From assembly GCA_020024615.1 (NCBI GenBank), contig JAHHTP010000001.1, positions 42,404-106,403 of the forward strand: a stretch of 64,000 nt of DNA, written 5' to 3'. Below, one piece after another: positions 52,289 through 60,760 of the stretch (the first letter of the stretch is position 1; each line of letters starts with the position of its first letter). The translations under genes were made by a program, and so were the position numbers. Below the pieces are notes generated by a model. The model did no database searches. It saw nothing but the letters and a program-made list of their open reading frames with translations, and was not told where the DNA came from. Source of the stretch: Oscillospiraceae bacterium (GTDB taxonomy: Bacteria; Bacillota; Clostridia; Oscillospirales; Ruminococcaceae).

Positions 52289-53466
52289 TGTTTGATTTGC
52301 TGTTTTATTGGTTGTCAGGATTCTGCCGGTTTTCGGCGCAGGCTGCAAATCCGGTGCGTCTCTTCAATCGGCTGCATGAAGAACAGATTTATTTCTGGAA
52401 ACCGAAGCTGGATCAGACCAGACTTTCGTTTTACTGTCGGCGATCCAATATGCAGGAAAGCTTAAATATCTGTCAAAAGTTGGGTGTTTCCGAAATAACT
52501 GTCAAGCAAATCGGGCTGCCGCACTTTTTTGATACACCGATACGCAAGTGTATGGCATGCCTGATATTGGTGTTAACTCTGCTCCCGGTGTTTTTGGTAC
52601 CAAATTTTGTGATGGATATTCGCGTATCAGGAAATCATTCGGTAAGCGACGAAAGTATTCTGCAAATTTTGGAGCAAGAGGGGATACATCGGTATTCCTA
52701 TATTCCGGGCTTGCCATTGAAACAGGCAAGACAACAACTTTTGCTGTCGCAGCCGAAATTGTGTTGGGCTACGGTTAATCTTACAGGAAATGAACTTGAG
52801 GTTATTGTACAGGAAAAAACAGGCTGTGATGTGATCATGGATACTGATCCCTGCAACATTGTGGCAGCCACAGACGGCGTTTTATGCAGAACTGAAGTGC
52901 TTTCTGGTAAACAGGTGGTGTTTGGGAAAGTACCTGTGCGAAAAGGGCAGCTTCTGGTGTCGGGATTTTTGGAGACTGAAACCGGCAAATTGTCCTATCT
53001 GCATGCCAGTGCAAAAATGATAGCGGAGGTTGAATTACAGAAATCTTTTACTGTGGATTTGCAGGGAGAGGATTATGTGCCGTTGTCCCAAACACAGAAG
53101 CAGTATGATTTTCTGTGCTTTGGGCATGTGTTTTCTCTGCATAAAAAACCGAACATAAAACAGCCGTATACGATATCGCAGCAACAAACATTGTTTTCCA
53201 TTGGAAAATGGAAACTGCCGCTTGGGATTTGCTGTAACACATACACCTATTATCAAAAACAGTCTGCCAGATTATCACAGGCGGATGCGGATGAAATTTT
53301 AGCACAGCAATTTGTGGATTATGAAACTTACGAACTTGCGGATGCTGCGATTGTAGAAAAGAATTTTGCCAAACAGCAGGAGGGAAGCCGGGTTACCATG
53401 ACGGGCATATACCGGGTACAGATGGATTTGGCAAAAGAAGTACCGATTTTAATCGGAGAACCGTGA
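52288..53466 (+). CDS. yqfD: Sporulation protein YqfD
   Basis: A 392-residue YqfD-family protein. One membrane segment lies at about 90-108 (CMACLILVLTLLPVFLV), and the region after it contains VSDESILQILEQEGI and the repeats of the family, predicted outside the cytoplasm. In Bacillus it is needed for spore formation and expressed by sigma-E. Coupled to yqfC by the TGATG overlap. Confidence 0.92.
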   Translation: MFDLLFYWLSGFCRFSAQAANPVRLFNRLHEEQIYFWKPKLDQTRLSFYCRRSNMQESLNICQKLGVSEITVKQIGLPHFFDTPIRKCMACLILVLTLLPVFLVPNFVMDIRVSGNHSVSDESILQILEQEGIHRYSYIPGLPLKQARQQLLLSQPKLCWATVNLTGNELEVIVQEKTGCDVIMDTDPCNIVAATDGVLCRTEVLSGKQVVFGKVPVRKGQLLVSGFLETETGKLSYLHASAKMIAEVELQKSFTVDLQGEDYVPLSQTQKQYDFLCFGHVFSLHKKPNIKQPYTISQQQTLFSIGKWKLPLGICCNTYTYYQKQSARLSQADADEILAQQFVDYETYELADAAIVEKNFAKQQEGSRVTMTGIYRVQMDLAKEVPILIGEP

Positions 53467-53514
53467 TGGATTGAAAAATGCAGGTGAAATTTTGCAAAAG
53501 GCGGTATAAAACGA

Positions 53515-53543
53515 TTGCAATTTTCCCCGAAATCTTGTATAAT
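53515..53543 (+). promoter_or_regulatory. Sigma-A promoter of the DivIVA-like gene
   Basis: TTGCAA (53515-53520), 17-nt spacer, TATAAT (53538-53543). Confidence 0.85.
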
Positions 53544-53573
53544 AATAAAAAGTACATAAAGGAGGTCTGCAAA

Positions 53574-54632
53574 ATGACATTTGAGGATATAAGAAAAACT
53601 TCTTTCGGAGGATATCATAAAGAGGATGTTGTAACTTTTTTTCATGAGATGGAGCATTCTCACCGCACTCAGTTGGAAAAACTGACATCCGAAGCGGATG
53701 CGCTGCGCAAAACACAGAAGGAAGCTTCCGATCATTTGAAAGAACTTGAAAATTCAATGGAATTGCTGCAGTCCGAAAAACAGACGATAGCGAATCAGAA
53801 TTCGCAGCTGCAAGAAATGGTGCAGGAAGAATATGAGCGTATTTCTGCTTTGGTCGAGAAAAACAAAGCATTGACCGAGCAGGCACAGCAGTTGGATGGT
53901 TCGTCTGCCCAATTACAAGAGCGTATTGCTGCGTTGGAAGCAGAACTTGAGCAAAAGACAGAGGAAGTGCAACAGGCGGTTGAACAGTGTCATCAGTTGC
54001 AGACAGAATTATCCCAAAAAACCGAAAAATATGAAACGCTGAAAGAGGCGGCTGTAACTGCGGAAGATATCATTGCTAAGGCAAAAGAGCAGGCAGATGG
54101 TATGACTCATAAAGGAGAGGAGATCTTACAGCAGGCAAGACAGAGCGTTCAGCCGGAAAAAGAGAAATGTCTGCATCAGGCGAAAGTAGAAGCAGATGGG
54201 ATTCTCCTTGCTGCAAAACAAAAGGCAGAAAATATGGTTGCTGAAGCACAGAGAGAGGCAGAAAGCATCCGAATGCAGACCAAAAATGATACCGATCAGC
54301 TGAATCGGCAGTGCAGCCGCATTGTAGAGGAAACACGCAGTACAGCACAGTCGATTTTATCCAATGCGCAAACACAGGCGAAAGATGCTATCTTGGGCGC
54401 ACAGGCAGAAAATGCACAGTTGGCGGCAGAAAAACGAAAATTGCAGAAGGAAACGGATGAACTCCTAGCACAGGCTCGTGCAGAGAGCAAACGAATTTCG
54501 GAAGAAATGGATTTAAAATTGCAGGTGGAACGCAAAAAAATGGATGATTATCAGGATGAAGTTGCCACATTCAAACAGAACATGGCAAAGCATCTGGAAT
54601 CCCTGATGGATAGTTTGGATAAACTTGCATAA
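53574..54632 (+). CDS. DivIVA-like coiled-coil protein, 352 aa
   Basis: The N-terminal MTFEDIRKTSFGGYHKEDVVTFFHEME matches the DivIVA membrane-binding domain (F and GY, then DEV-type residues). From about residue 30 to the end the protein is a heptad-rich coiled coil (Leu, Glu, Gln, Ala). It is longer than B. subtilis DivIVA (164 aa). Such proteins bind curved membranes at poles or septa. AAAGGAGG is 9 nt before the ATG at 53574. Own promoter and terminator. Confidence 0.85.
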   Translation: MTFEDIRKTSFGGYHKEDVVTFFHEMEHSHRTQLEKLTSEADALRKTQKEASDHLKELENSMELLQSEKQTIANQNSQLQEMVQEEYERISALVEKNKALTEQAQQLDGSSAQLQERIAALEAELEQKTEEVQQAVEQCHQLQTELSQKTEKYETLKEAAVTAEDIIAKAKEQADGMTHKGEEILQQARQSVQPEKEKCLHQAKVEADGILLAAKQKAENMVAEAQREAESIRMQTKNDTDQLNRQCSRIVEETRSTAQSILSNAQTQAKDAILGAQAENAQLAAEKRKLQKETDELLAQARAESKRISEEMDLKLQVERKKMDDYQDEVATFKQNMAKHLESLMDSLDKLA

Positions 54633-54650
54633 AGTGAAAATAAAATGTCT

Positions 54651-54684
54651 GCGGAAATCGTCTTTCTGGCGTTTTCCGCTTTTC
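54651..54684 (+). terminator. Rho-independent terminator of the DivIVA-like gene
   Basis: GCGGAAA (54651-54657) pairs with TTTCCGC (54673-54679), followed by TTTTC. Confidence 0.7.
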
Positions 54685-54732
54685 ATCGTATCTTTTAAAA
54701 AAGGAAATTTATAAAGGAAGAGGGAATATCCT

Positions 54733-55653
54733 TTGGCAAAAAATCTTTTGCACATCATTGATGAGAAACGATCCGGCTTTTCAAAAGGCCAGCGTCTGAT
54801 CGCGAATTATATCTTAAATCACTATGAAAAAGCAGCTTATATGACCGCATCCAGGCTGGGACATACTGTTGGTGTCAGCGAATCTACGGTAGTGCGGTTT
54901 GCATTCGAACTTGGCTATGACGGTTATCCACATATGCAGCGGCAGCTTCAGGAAATGATTAAGCACAAATTGACTGCTGTACAGCGCATTGAAGTGGCAG
55001 ATGAACAAATTGGAGATGGTGAAGTACTGGACAAGGTACTGAATCTGGATATGGAAAAAATCCGTCAGACACTGGAGGACACCGATAGGAAAGCATTTGG
55101 TGGTGCGGTAGACGCAATTGTAAACGCAAGGACGGTATATGTTCAGGGGGCAAGAAGTGCTTCAACACTGGCACAGTTTATTGCGTTTTATTTTCAGTTG
55201 ATTTTCCCGGATGTTCGTCTGATTCATACCACCAGTTCCACAGAAATGTTTGAACAGATTCTGCGGGTGGATGAGCACGATGCAATTATAGGCATCAGCT
55301 TTCCACGTTATTCGACCAGAACGGTATCAGCTTTACAGTATGCAAAATCACAGGGGGCAAAGGTTATCGCTATCACCGATAATGCAGACTCCCCGCTTGC
55401 CAAAACAGCGGATTATTTTTTGCAGGCAAGTTCGGATATGGCATCTTTTGTGGATTCACTTGTTGCGCCACTTTCTCTAATCAATGCGCTGATTGTCGCA
55501 GTGGGACTGAAGAAAAGCGATGAACTGAAAAATACATTCAGCCGACTGGAGCGTATTTGGGCTGATTATGATGTTTATCAGAAAAGCGATGACCCGACGG
55601 TAGACCCAAAATTAAAAAAATATATTGAGGATCAGAAGAAAAATGAAATATGA
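54733..55653 (+). CDS. MurR/RpiR family transcriptional regulator
   Basis: A 306-residue regulator. An N-terminal helix-turn-helix (TASRLGHTVGVSESTVVRFAFELGYDG, about 35-60) is followed by a SIS sugar-phosphate-binding domain (about 125-255, YVQGARSASTLAQF, IIGISFPRYSTRTVSALQYAK). The start is a TTG at 54733 after GAGGG with 8-nt spacing. Its stop overlaps the start of the flavoprotein gene. Its sugar phosphate ligand is unknown. Confidence 0.9.
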   Translation: MAKNLLHIIDEKRSGFSKGQRLIANYILNHYEKAAYMTASRLGHTVGVSESTVVRFAFELGYDGYPHMQRQLQEMIKHKLTAVQRIEVADEQIGDGEVLDKVLNLDMEKIRQTLEDTDRKAFGGAVDAIVNARTVYVQGARSASTLAQFIAFYFQLIFPDVRLIHTTSSTEMFEQILRVDEHDAIIGISFPRYSTRTVSALQYAKSQGAKVIAITDNADSPLAKTADYFLQASSDMASFVDSLVAPLSLINALIVAVGLKKSDELKNTFSRLERIWADYDVYQKSDDPTVDPKLKKYIEDQKKNEI

Positions 55654-56890
55654 TTTGATTGTAGTCGGCGGCGGTGCTGCTGGGCTTTATGCGGCGGTTA
55701 CAGCAGCGAAGAAAAATTGTTCAGTTGTTGTACTGGAGAAGATGAGCCGTCCGGCGCGTAAGATGATGATTACCGGTAAAGGGCGCTGCAACATCACCAA
55801 TAATACAACCAAAGATAAATTGATGGAAAATGTTCCTAAAAACCCCAAGTTTTTATACAGTGCGTTTGCTGCCTGTAACGCACAGGATGTGATGCATTTC
55901 TTTGAGCAGAACGGATTGGAACTGAAAACCGAACGCGGAAATCGCGTGTTCCCGGTTTCGGATAAAGCGGTGGATGTCGTGGATACGCTGGTGAATGCCT
56001 GCAAATATGCGGGTGTTAAAATCCTCACTGGTGTAACAGTGGAATCGCTTATCATTGAAGATGGAAAGGTTTGCGGTGTCAAGACAGCATCCGGTAAAAA
56101 ATATGACGGAGCACATGTTCTGGTTGCCTGTGGTGGACTTTCCTACCCAACTACCGGATCAACCGGAGATGGCTATCTGCTTGCAAAGCAGGCCGGTCAT
56201 ACCATTATGCCATGCAGGGGTTCGCTGACCGCTCTAGTAAGCAATGAGCCACTTTGCCGTAATGCGATGGGTTTGTCGCTAAAGAATGTCACACTGCGTT
56301 GCGTGGAGCAGGGAAAGAAGTATAAAGTGGTATACGAGGAAATGGGCGAAATGTTGTTTACCCATTTTGGCGTATCTGGACCACTTGTTTTGTCTGCATC
56401 TGCTCATATTCGCAAAGAGCCGTCGGATTATGTTTTGCATCTTGATATGAAGCCTGCACTGAGCAAAGAGCAGCTTGATGCAAGAATGTTAAGAGATTTT
56501 TTGAAATATGTTAATAAAGATATCGAAAATGCGTTGGTTGAACTGTTGCCTAAAAAGATAATTTCTGATATAATAAGACTGGCAGAAATAGACGCACAGA
56601 CAAAAGTACATGATTTAACCAGGGAAGCCCGCCTTCGTTTGGTGGATACCATCAAAAATATTGTGATTCCGGTTCGAGCATTTCGACCAGTTGCAGAAGC
56701 AATTATCACAAGCGGTGGTGTGTGTGTGAAAGAGATTAACCCGCATACCATGGAATCCAAACTGTGTTCCGGCCTCTACTTTGCAGGAGAAGTGCTGGAT
56801 GTTGATGCATATACAGGCGGATTTAATTTGCAGATAGCCTTTTCGACTGGCTATTTGGCAGCAATATCGATAAACGAAGGAGAGTTATAA
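55643..56890 (+). CDS. NAD(P)/FAD-dependent oxidoreductase (BaiN/HI0933 family)
   Basis: A 415-residue flavoprotein. The FAD-binding start YDLIVVGGGAAGLYAAV and the family-specific GKGRCNITN and CGGLSYPTTGSTGDGY are clear. The C-terminal LYFAGEVLDVDAYTGGFNLQIAFSTG matches HI0933/BaiN. Start 55643 overlaps the RpiR stop by 11 bp. Physiological substrate unknown; some members reduce bile-acid intermediates. Confidence 0.92.
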   Translation: MKYDLIVVGGGAAGLYAAVTAAKKNCSVVVLEKMSRPARKMMITGKGRCNITNNTTKDKLMENVPKNPKFLYSAFAACNAQDVMHFFEQNGLELKTERGNRVFPVSDKAVDVVDTLVNACKYAGVKILTGVTVESLIIEDGKVCGVKTASGKKYDGAHVLVACGGLSYPTTGSTGDGYLLAKQAGHTIMPCRGSLTALVSNEPLCRNAMGLSLKNVTLRCVEQGKKYKVVYEEMGEMLFTHFGVSGPLVLSASAHIRKEPSDYVLHLDMKPALSKEQLDARMLRDFLKYVNKDIENALVELLPKKIISDIIRLAEIDAQTKVHDLTREARLRLVDTIKNIVIPVRAFRPVAEAIITSGGVCVKEINPHTMESKLCSGLYFAGEVLDVDAYTGGFNLQIAFSTGYLAAISINEGEL

Positions 56891-56894
56891 AACT

Positions 56895-57560
56895 ATGAGA
56901 GCAATCGCGATTGATGGACCGGCAGGTGCAGGAAAAAGCACCATCGCCAAACGAGTTTCAGCAAAGCTGGGGTATATCTATGTAGATACAGGGGCTTTGT
57001 ATCGTTCGGTTGGTCTTGCTGCAATAACAAGAGGCGTGCAGCTTTCGGATATTTCGGCGATTTTGCAGTATCTTTCGGAAATCAGAATCAATATCCGCTA
57101 TGTGGATGAAGTGCAGCATGTTTTTGTGAATGACGAGGATGTTACTGATCGAATTCGCACGCAGGAGGTAGCGGCATACGCTTCAAAAGTATCTGCATTG
57201 CCAGAAGTTAGACAATTTTTGTTTGATTTGCAGCAGCAGCTTGCAAGAGAAAACAATGTTGTGATGGACGGTCGTGACATTGGTACCGTTGTTCTGCCGA
57301 ATGCGGATGTAAAAATTTTTCTGACTGCTTCGGTAAAAGAGCGTGCCAAACGCCGTTATAAAGAACTGTGTGAGAAGGGTGTTGAAGCGGATCTTGCTGT
57401 GATTGAGCAGGAGATTTCCACACGGGATGCGTTGGACATGAATCGTGACATTGCACCGCTGAAACAGGCAGAGGATGCTGTTCTGGTGGATACTTCGGAT
57501 TTGAATCTGGAGGAGTCTGTGGCAGCAATCATGAAAATTGTTGCAGGAAAACTTGATTAA
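56895..57560 (+). CDS. cmk: Cytidylate kinase
   Basis: A 221-residue CMP/dCMP kinase. P-loop GPAGAGKST (8-16), YVDTGALYRSVG and DGRDIGTVVLPNADVKIFLTAS are diagnostic. GGAG precedes the ATG by 12 nt, inside the end of the flavoprotein gene, with 4 bp between genes. First of the cmk-plsC-ispH set common in Clostridia. Confidence 0.97.
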   Translation: MRAIAIDGPAGAGKSTIAKRVSAKLGYIYVDTGALYRSVGLAAITRGVQLSDISAILQYLSEIRINIRYVDEVQHVFVNDEDVTDRIRTQEVAAYASKVSALPEVRQFLFDLQQQLARENNVVMDGRDIGTVVLPNADVKIFLTASVKERAKRRYKELCEKGVEADLAVIEQEISTRDALDMNRDIAPLKQAEDAVLVDTSDLNLEESVAAIMKIVAGKLD

Positions 57561-57589
57561 AGACCAAAATGTAAAGTGAGGGGAAACCT

Positions 57590-58231
57590 ATGTGGATGTA
57601 TTCTGTCGGTAAGGTGCTAATGCAGCTACCGATGCGTATGATTTATCGTATGACTGTTTCCGGCAGGGAACATATTCCGCCGAAAAACGAGAAAGGGTTT
57701 ATCCTCGCTGCTAATCATATTTCAAATATTGATCCGATTATGCTTGGATTGATTATGAAACAGCAACTCTATTTTATGGCAAAGGAAGAATTGTTTGAGA
57801 ATCAGTTTGTTGGCTGGGTTCTGCATCATATTGGTGCGTTTTCGGTTGCGCGTGGAAAAGGAGATATGCAGGCGGTAAATTACGCGGAAGATATCATAAA
57901 GGCTGACAGAACGCTTGGTATTTTTCCAGAAGGTACTCGCTCAAAAAGCGGTGAACTATTGAAAGCAAAATCCGGTGTCATCCTGATTGCTGGCAGTACT
58001 GGTGGGGATATTCTTCCGGCTTGTATCACAGCATTTCCGAATAAGCCGTTTCGGCGCAAACATGTACATATCGCTTTCGGTGAGATGATAGAAAATGAAA
58101 AACTCGGCTTGACCGGGACGAAAAATCTTGCGCAGATCAAGGCGGCAAGTAAAATGCTGATGGCTGATATTGCAAATCTGCGTCAGGAAACTTTAAGTAT
58201 GGAAGGCGCAGGTGGGAAAGATGAAACCTGA
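57590..58231 (+). CDS. plsC: 1-acylglycerol-3-phosphate O-acyltransferase
   Basis: A 213-residue enzyme that makes phosphatidic acid at the inner membrane. The HX4D motif is NHISNID, with FPEGTRSKSG and the GAFSVARGKGD region completing the active site. GAGGGG precedes the ATG. It overlaps the ispH start by 11 bp. Confidence 0.93.
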   Translation: MWMYSVGKVLMQLPMRMIYRMTVSGREHIPPKNEKGFILAANHISNIDPIMLGLIMKQQLYFMAKEELFENQFVGWVLHHIGAFSVARGKGDMQAVNYAEDIIKADRTLGIFPEGTRSKSGELLKAKSGVILIAGSTGGDILPACITAFPNKPFRRKHVHIAFGEMIENEKLGLTGTKNLAQIKAASKMLMADIANLRQETLSMEGAGGKDET

Positions 58232-60200
58232 AATAAAACTTGCAAAGACGGCTGGATTCTGCTTTGGTGTCAGTCGGGCAGTGGAACTTGTGGAAACACT
58301 GCTAAAAGAAGGAAATAAGGTTGCCACACTGGGACCAATTATTCATAATCCACAGATGGTAGGTCGTCTTTCGGATATGGGATGCCGAATCGTAGATGCT
58401 CCTGGAGAAGGAAAACCAGATGAAATTCTGGTTATCCGTTCACATGGTATTCCGCTTACAATATATGATGAGCTGGAACAGTTGGGGCAAGCCTACAAAG
58501 ATGCAACCTGTCCGTTTGTGAGCAAAATCCACAAAATTGTGGCACAGGCTGCAAAAGAGAAGCGCGTTGTCCTGATTGCTGGTAATCCGGAGCATCCGGA
58601 GGTAATTGGCATTAAAGGACATTGCGATGGCGAAGTGTATGTGTTTGAAACGCCAACAGATTTGGATAAATTATTGCAAAATCTCGGAAAAAAAGTGAAC
58701 AATCCGATGATTATGGTAGCTCAAACAACATATAATGTAAATCTTTGGGGTGAAAGTGCTGAAATTTCAAAAAAGTACTGTACAAATCTCGAAATTTATG
58801 ATACAATATGTAGTGCTACTAGCGCACGTCAGCAAGAGGCAATTTCTCTCGCAAAAGAAAGTGACCTGATGGTTGTAATCGGCGGCAGGGAAAGTTCCAA
58901 CACGCAGAAGCTGCGTCATATCTGTGAAGAAGAGTGCGACACGGTTTTGATTCAAACGGTGGATGAACTTGATAAACAGGTGTTGGTTGGACGCCGACAA
59001 ATTGGCGTAACCGCCGGGGCTTCAACTCCGGCTTATATTATAAAGGAGGCAATTTACGCTATGGATGAAATGATGAAGAATAATCTGGAAGAGGAGATGG
59101 ACTTTGCGCAGTTACTGGATCAGTACCAGGACAACGCAAAATTATATGTTGGCAAGAAAGTTCGTGGTACCGTTGCTCAGGTAGCTCCGAACGAAATTCA
59201 TGTTGATATCGGTGCAAAACAGTCCGGTGTTGTAACCGCTGATGAGCTGACTGATGATCCGACCCTTACCACCAGCGATATCGTCAAAGTTGGTGACGAG
59301 ATCGATTTAATGGTTCTGAAAGTAAACGATCAGGACGGTCTGGTAATGCTGAGCAAAAAACGTTGCGATGCACAGGCAGGCTTTGAGGTAATCAAAGAGG
59401 CTTATGAGGCTGGCGAGATCTTAGACGGCGTCGTTACCGATGTTGTTAAGAGCGGTGTTCTGGTTCTGACTAATAAAACCAAAATCTTCGTTCCGGCAAG
59501 CCATGTTGCTATGCACAAAGTTGAAGACCTGTCCACCATGCTCAAAAAACAGGTTAAGATTAAAATCTTAGAGATCAATGATAAACGTGGCCGTGCTCTG
59601 GCTTCTATCAAAGCTGCTGAGAAAGAGGCTTATGCTGAAGAAAGAAAAGTTGCTGAAGAGAAATTCTGGGCAGAGGCTGAAGTTGGCAAAAAATACACTG
59701 GTGAAGTTAAATCCTTAACTGAGTATGGTGCATTTGTTGATTTAGGTGGTGTAGACGGTATGATCCATCGTTCTGAGCTGTCCTGGACCAAACGCATCAG
59801 AAAAGCTTCCGATGTATTAAAAGTTGGCGATGTTGTTGAAGTTTACATCCGTGAGCTGGATGCAGAGAAAAAACGCATTTCCTTAGGTTACAGAAAACAG
59901 GAAGACAATCCGTGGGAAATCTTAAAATCTACCTATAATGTTGGTGATACTGCTAAAGTTACCATCGTTTCCTTCACCGATTACGGCGCATTTGCGAAAG
60001 TAATCCCGGGCATCGACGGTTTAATCCATATTTCCCAGATTGCTAACCAGCGTGTAGAGAAAATCGCTGATTTCTTACAGATCGGTCAGGAAGTTGATGT
60101 TCAGATCATCGACATCGACTACGATAAGAAACGCGTAAGCCTCTCCATGAGAGCTCTGTTAGAAGACGAAGAGCCAGTTGAGGATGTTGCCGCTGAGTAA
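58221..60200 (+). CDS. ispH: IspH (HMBPP reductase) fused to ribosomal protein S1
   Basis: A 659-residue fusion. Residues 1-280 are IspH, the last step of the MEP isoprenoid pathway; the [4Fe-4S] ligands C14, C97 and C197 are present. Residues about 300-655 hold four S1 RNA-binding repeats (starting at VRGTVAQVAPNEIHVDIGAK, LDGVVTDVVKSG, YTGEVKSLTEYGAFVDLG and AKVTIVSFTDYGAFAKV). The fusion is known in several Clostridia. The S1 half uses highly expressed codons more than the IspH half. An internal AAAGGAGG at 59042-59049, 11 nt before ATG 59061, could start a free 379-residue S1. Confidence 0.94.
   Translation: MKPEIKLAKTAGFCFGVSRAVELVETLLKEGNKVATLGPIIHNPQMVGRLSDMGCRIVDAPGEGKPDEILVIRSHGIPLTIYDELEQLGQAYKDATCPFVSKIHKIVAQAAKEKRVVLIAGNPEHPEVIGIKGHCDGEVYVFETPTDLDKLLQNLGKKVNNPMIMVAQTTYNVNLWGESAEISKKYCTNLEIYDTICSATSARQQEAISLAKESDLMVVIGGRESSNTQKLRHICEEECDTVLIQTVDELDKQVLVGRRQIGVTAGASTPAYIIKEAIYAMDEMMKNNLEEEMDFAQLLDQYQDNAKLYVGKKVRGTVAQVAPNEIHVDIGAKQSGVVTADELTDDPTLTTSDIVKVGDEIDLMVLKVNDQDGLVMLSKKRCDAQAGFEVIKEAYEAGEILDGVVTDVVKSGVLVLTNKTKIFVPASHVAMHKVEDLSTMLKKQVKIKILEINDKRGRALASIKAAEKEAYAEERKVAEEKFWAEAEVGKKYTGEVKSLTEYGAFVDLGGVDGMIHRSELSWTKRIRKASDVLKVGDVVEVYIRELDAEKKRISLGYRKQEDNPWEILKSTYNVGDTAKVTIVSFTDYGAFAKVIPGIDGLIHISQIANQRVEKIADFLQIGQEVDVQIIDIDYDKKRVSLSMRALLEDEEPVEDVAAE
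59042..59063 (+). promoter_or_regulatory. Internal Shine-Dalgarno and ATG at the S1 boundary
   Basis: AAAGGAGG (59042-59049) lies 11 nt before an in-frame ATG at 59061, exactly at the IspH/S1 junction. It could allow separate synthesis of S1. Confidence 0.5.
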
Positions 60201-60225
60201 TCATCTGCTCTGATTTTGAATTTAC

Positions 60226-60261
60226 ACACCGACAGTTTTTATAAATTGTCGGTGTTTTTTG
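60226..60261 (+). terminator. Rho-independent terminator of the cmk-plsC-ispH unit
   Basis: ACACCGACA (60226-60234) pairs perfectly with TGTCGGTGT (60247-60255), followed by TTTTTG. Confidence 0.92.
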
Positions 60262-60320
60262 ATATGCTTTTTGTGATTTGTACAAATTCGAAAAAACAGA
60301 CTGAATGTAAAGAAAAAAGC

Positions 60321-60349
60321 TTGACACGAAATTCAGGATATGCTATAAT
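60321..60349 (+). promoter_or_regulatory. Consensus sigma-A promoter of ylxM-ffh-rpsP-khpA-rimM-trmD
   Basis: TTGACA (60321-60326), 17-nt spacer, TATAAT (60344-60349), extended TGC: a perfect consensus. Confidence 0.95.
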
Positions 60350-60388
60350 ATCATAGGCAAGAAAAGGCAATGCTAAAGGAAGGTAGAA

Positions 60389-60754
60389 ATGGAAAAGAAT
60401 ATCCTAATGGGGCGTTTGCTTGATATATATGGTGAACTACTCCCACAAAAGCAAAAAGTGCTGATTGATTTAGCATGTAATAAGGATCTTTCCCTTTCTG
60501 AAATTTCCGAAACACAAGGTATTACCCGTCAGGGTGTGCATGACAGCATTCGCCGTGGTGAACTTCAGCTTTCTGCTTATGAAGATAGCCTTCACCTGCT
60601 GAAAGAAAAAGAAGAACGCGTTAACTTGCTACATCAATTACAGACCCAGATAATCGAAGCAGGACGACTTCTGGAAGTCGATTCGGTTGCGGTTCAAGAA
60701 AATTTGGAGATGGCTTGTGGTCTGATCATCAGTCTGTTGCAGAAAGAGGAGTAG
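60389..60754 (+). CDS. ylxM: YlxM family DNA-binding protein
   Basis: A 121-residue helix-turn-helix protein of the YlxM/p13 family. QKVLIDLACNKDLSLSEISETQGITRQGVHDSIRRGE is the signature. Its gene is next to ffh in most Firmicutes, and it is thought to regulate the SRP pathway. AAGGAAGG precedes the ATG at 60389. First gene of the operon, 6 bp before ffh. Confidence 0.93.
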   Translation: MEKNILMGRLLDIYGELLPQKQKVLIDLACNKDLSLSEISETQGITRQGVHDSIRRGELQLSAYEDSLHLLKEKEERVNLLHQLQTQIIEAGRLLEVDSVAVQENLEMACGLIISLLQKEE

Positions 60755-60760
60755 CAGAGA

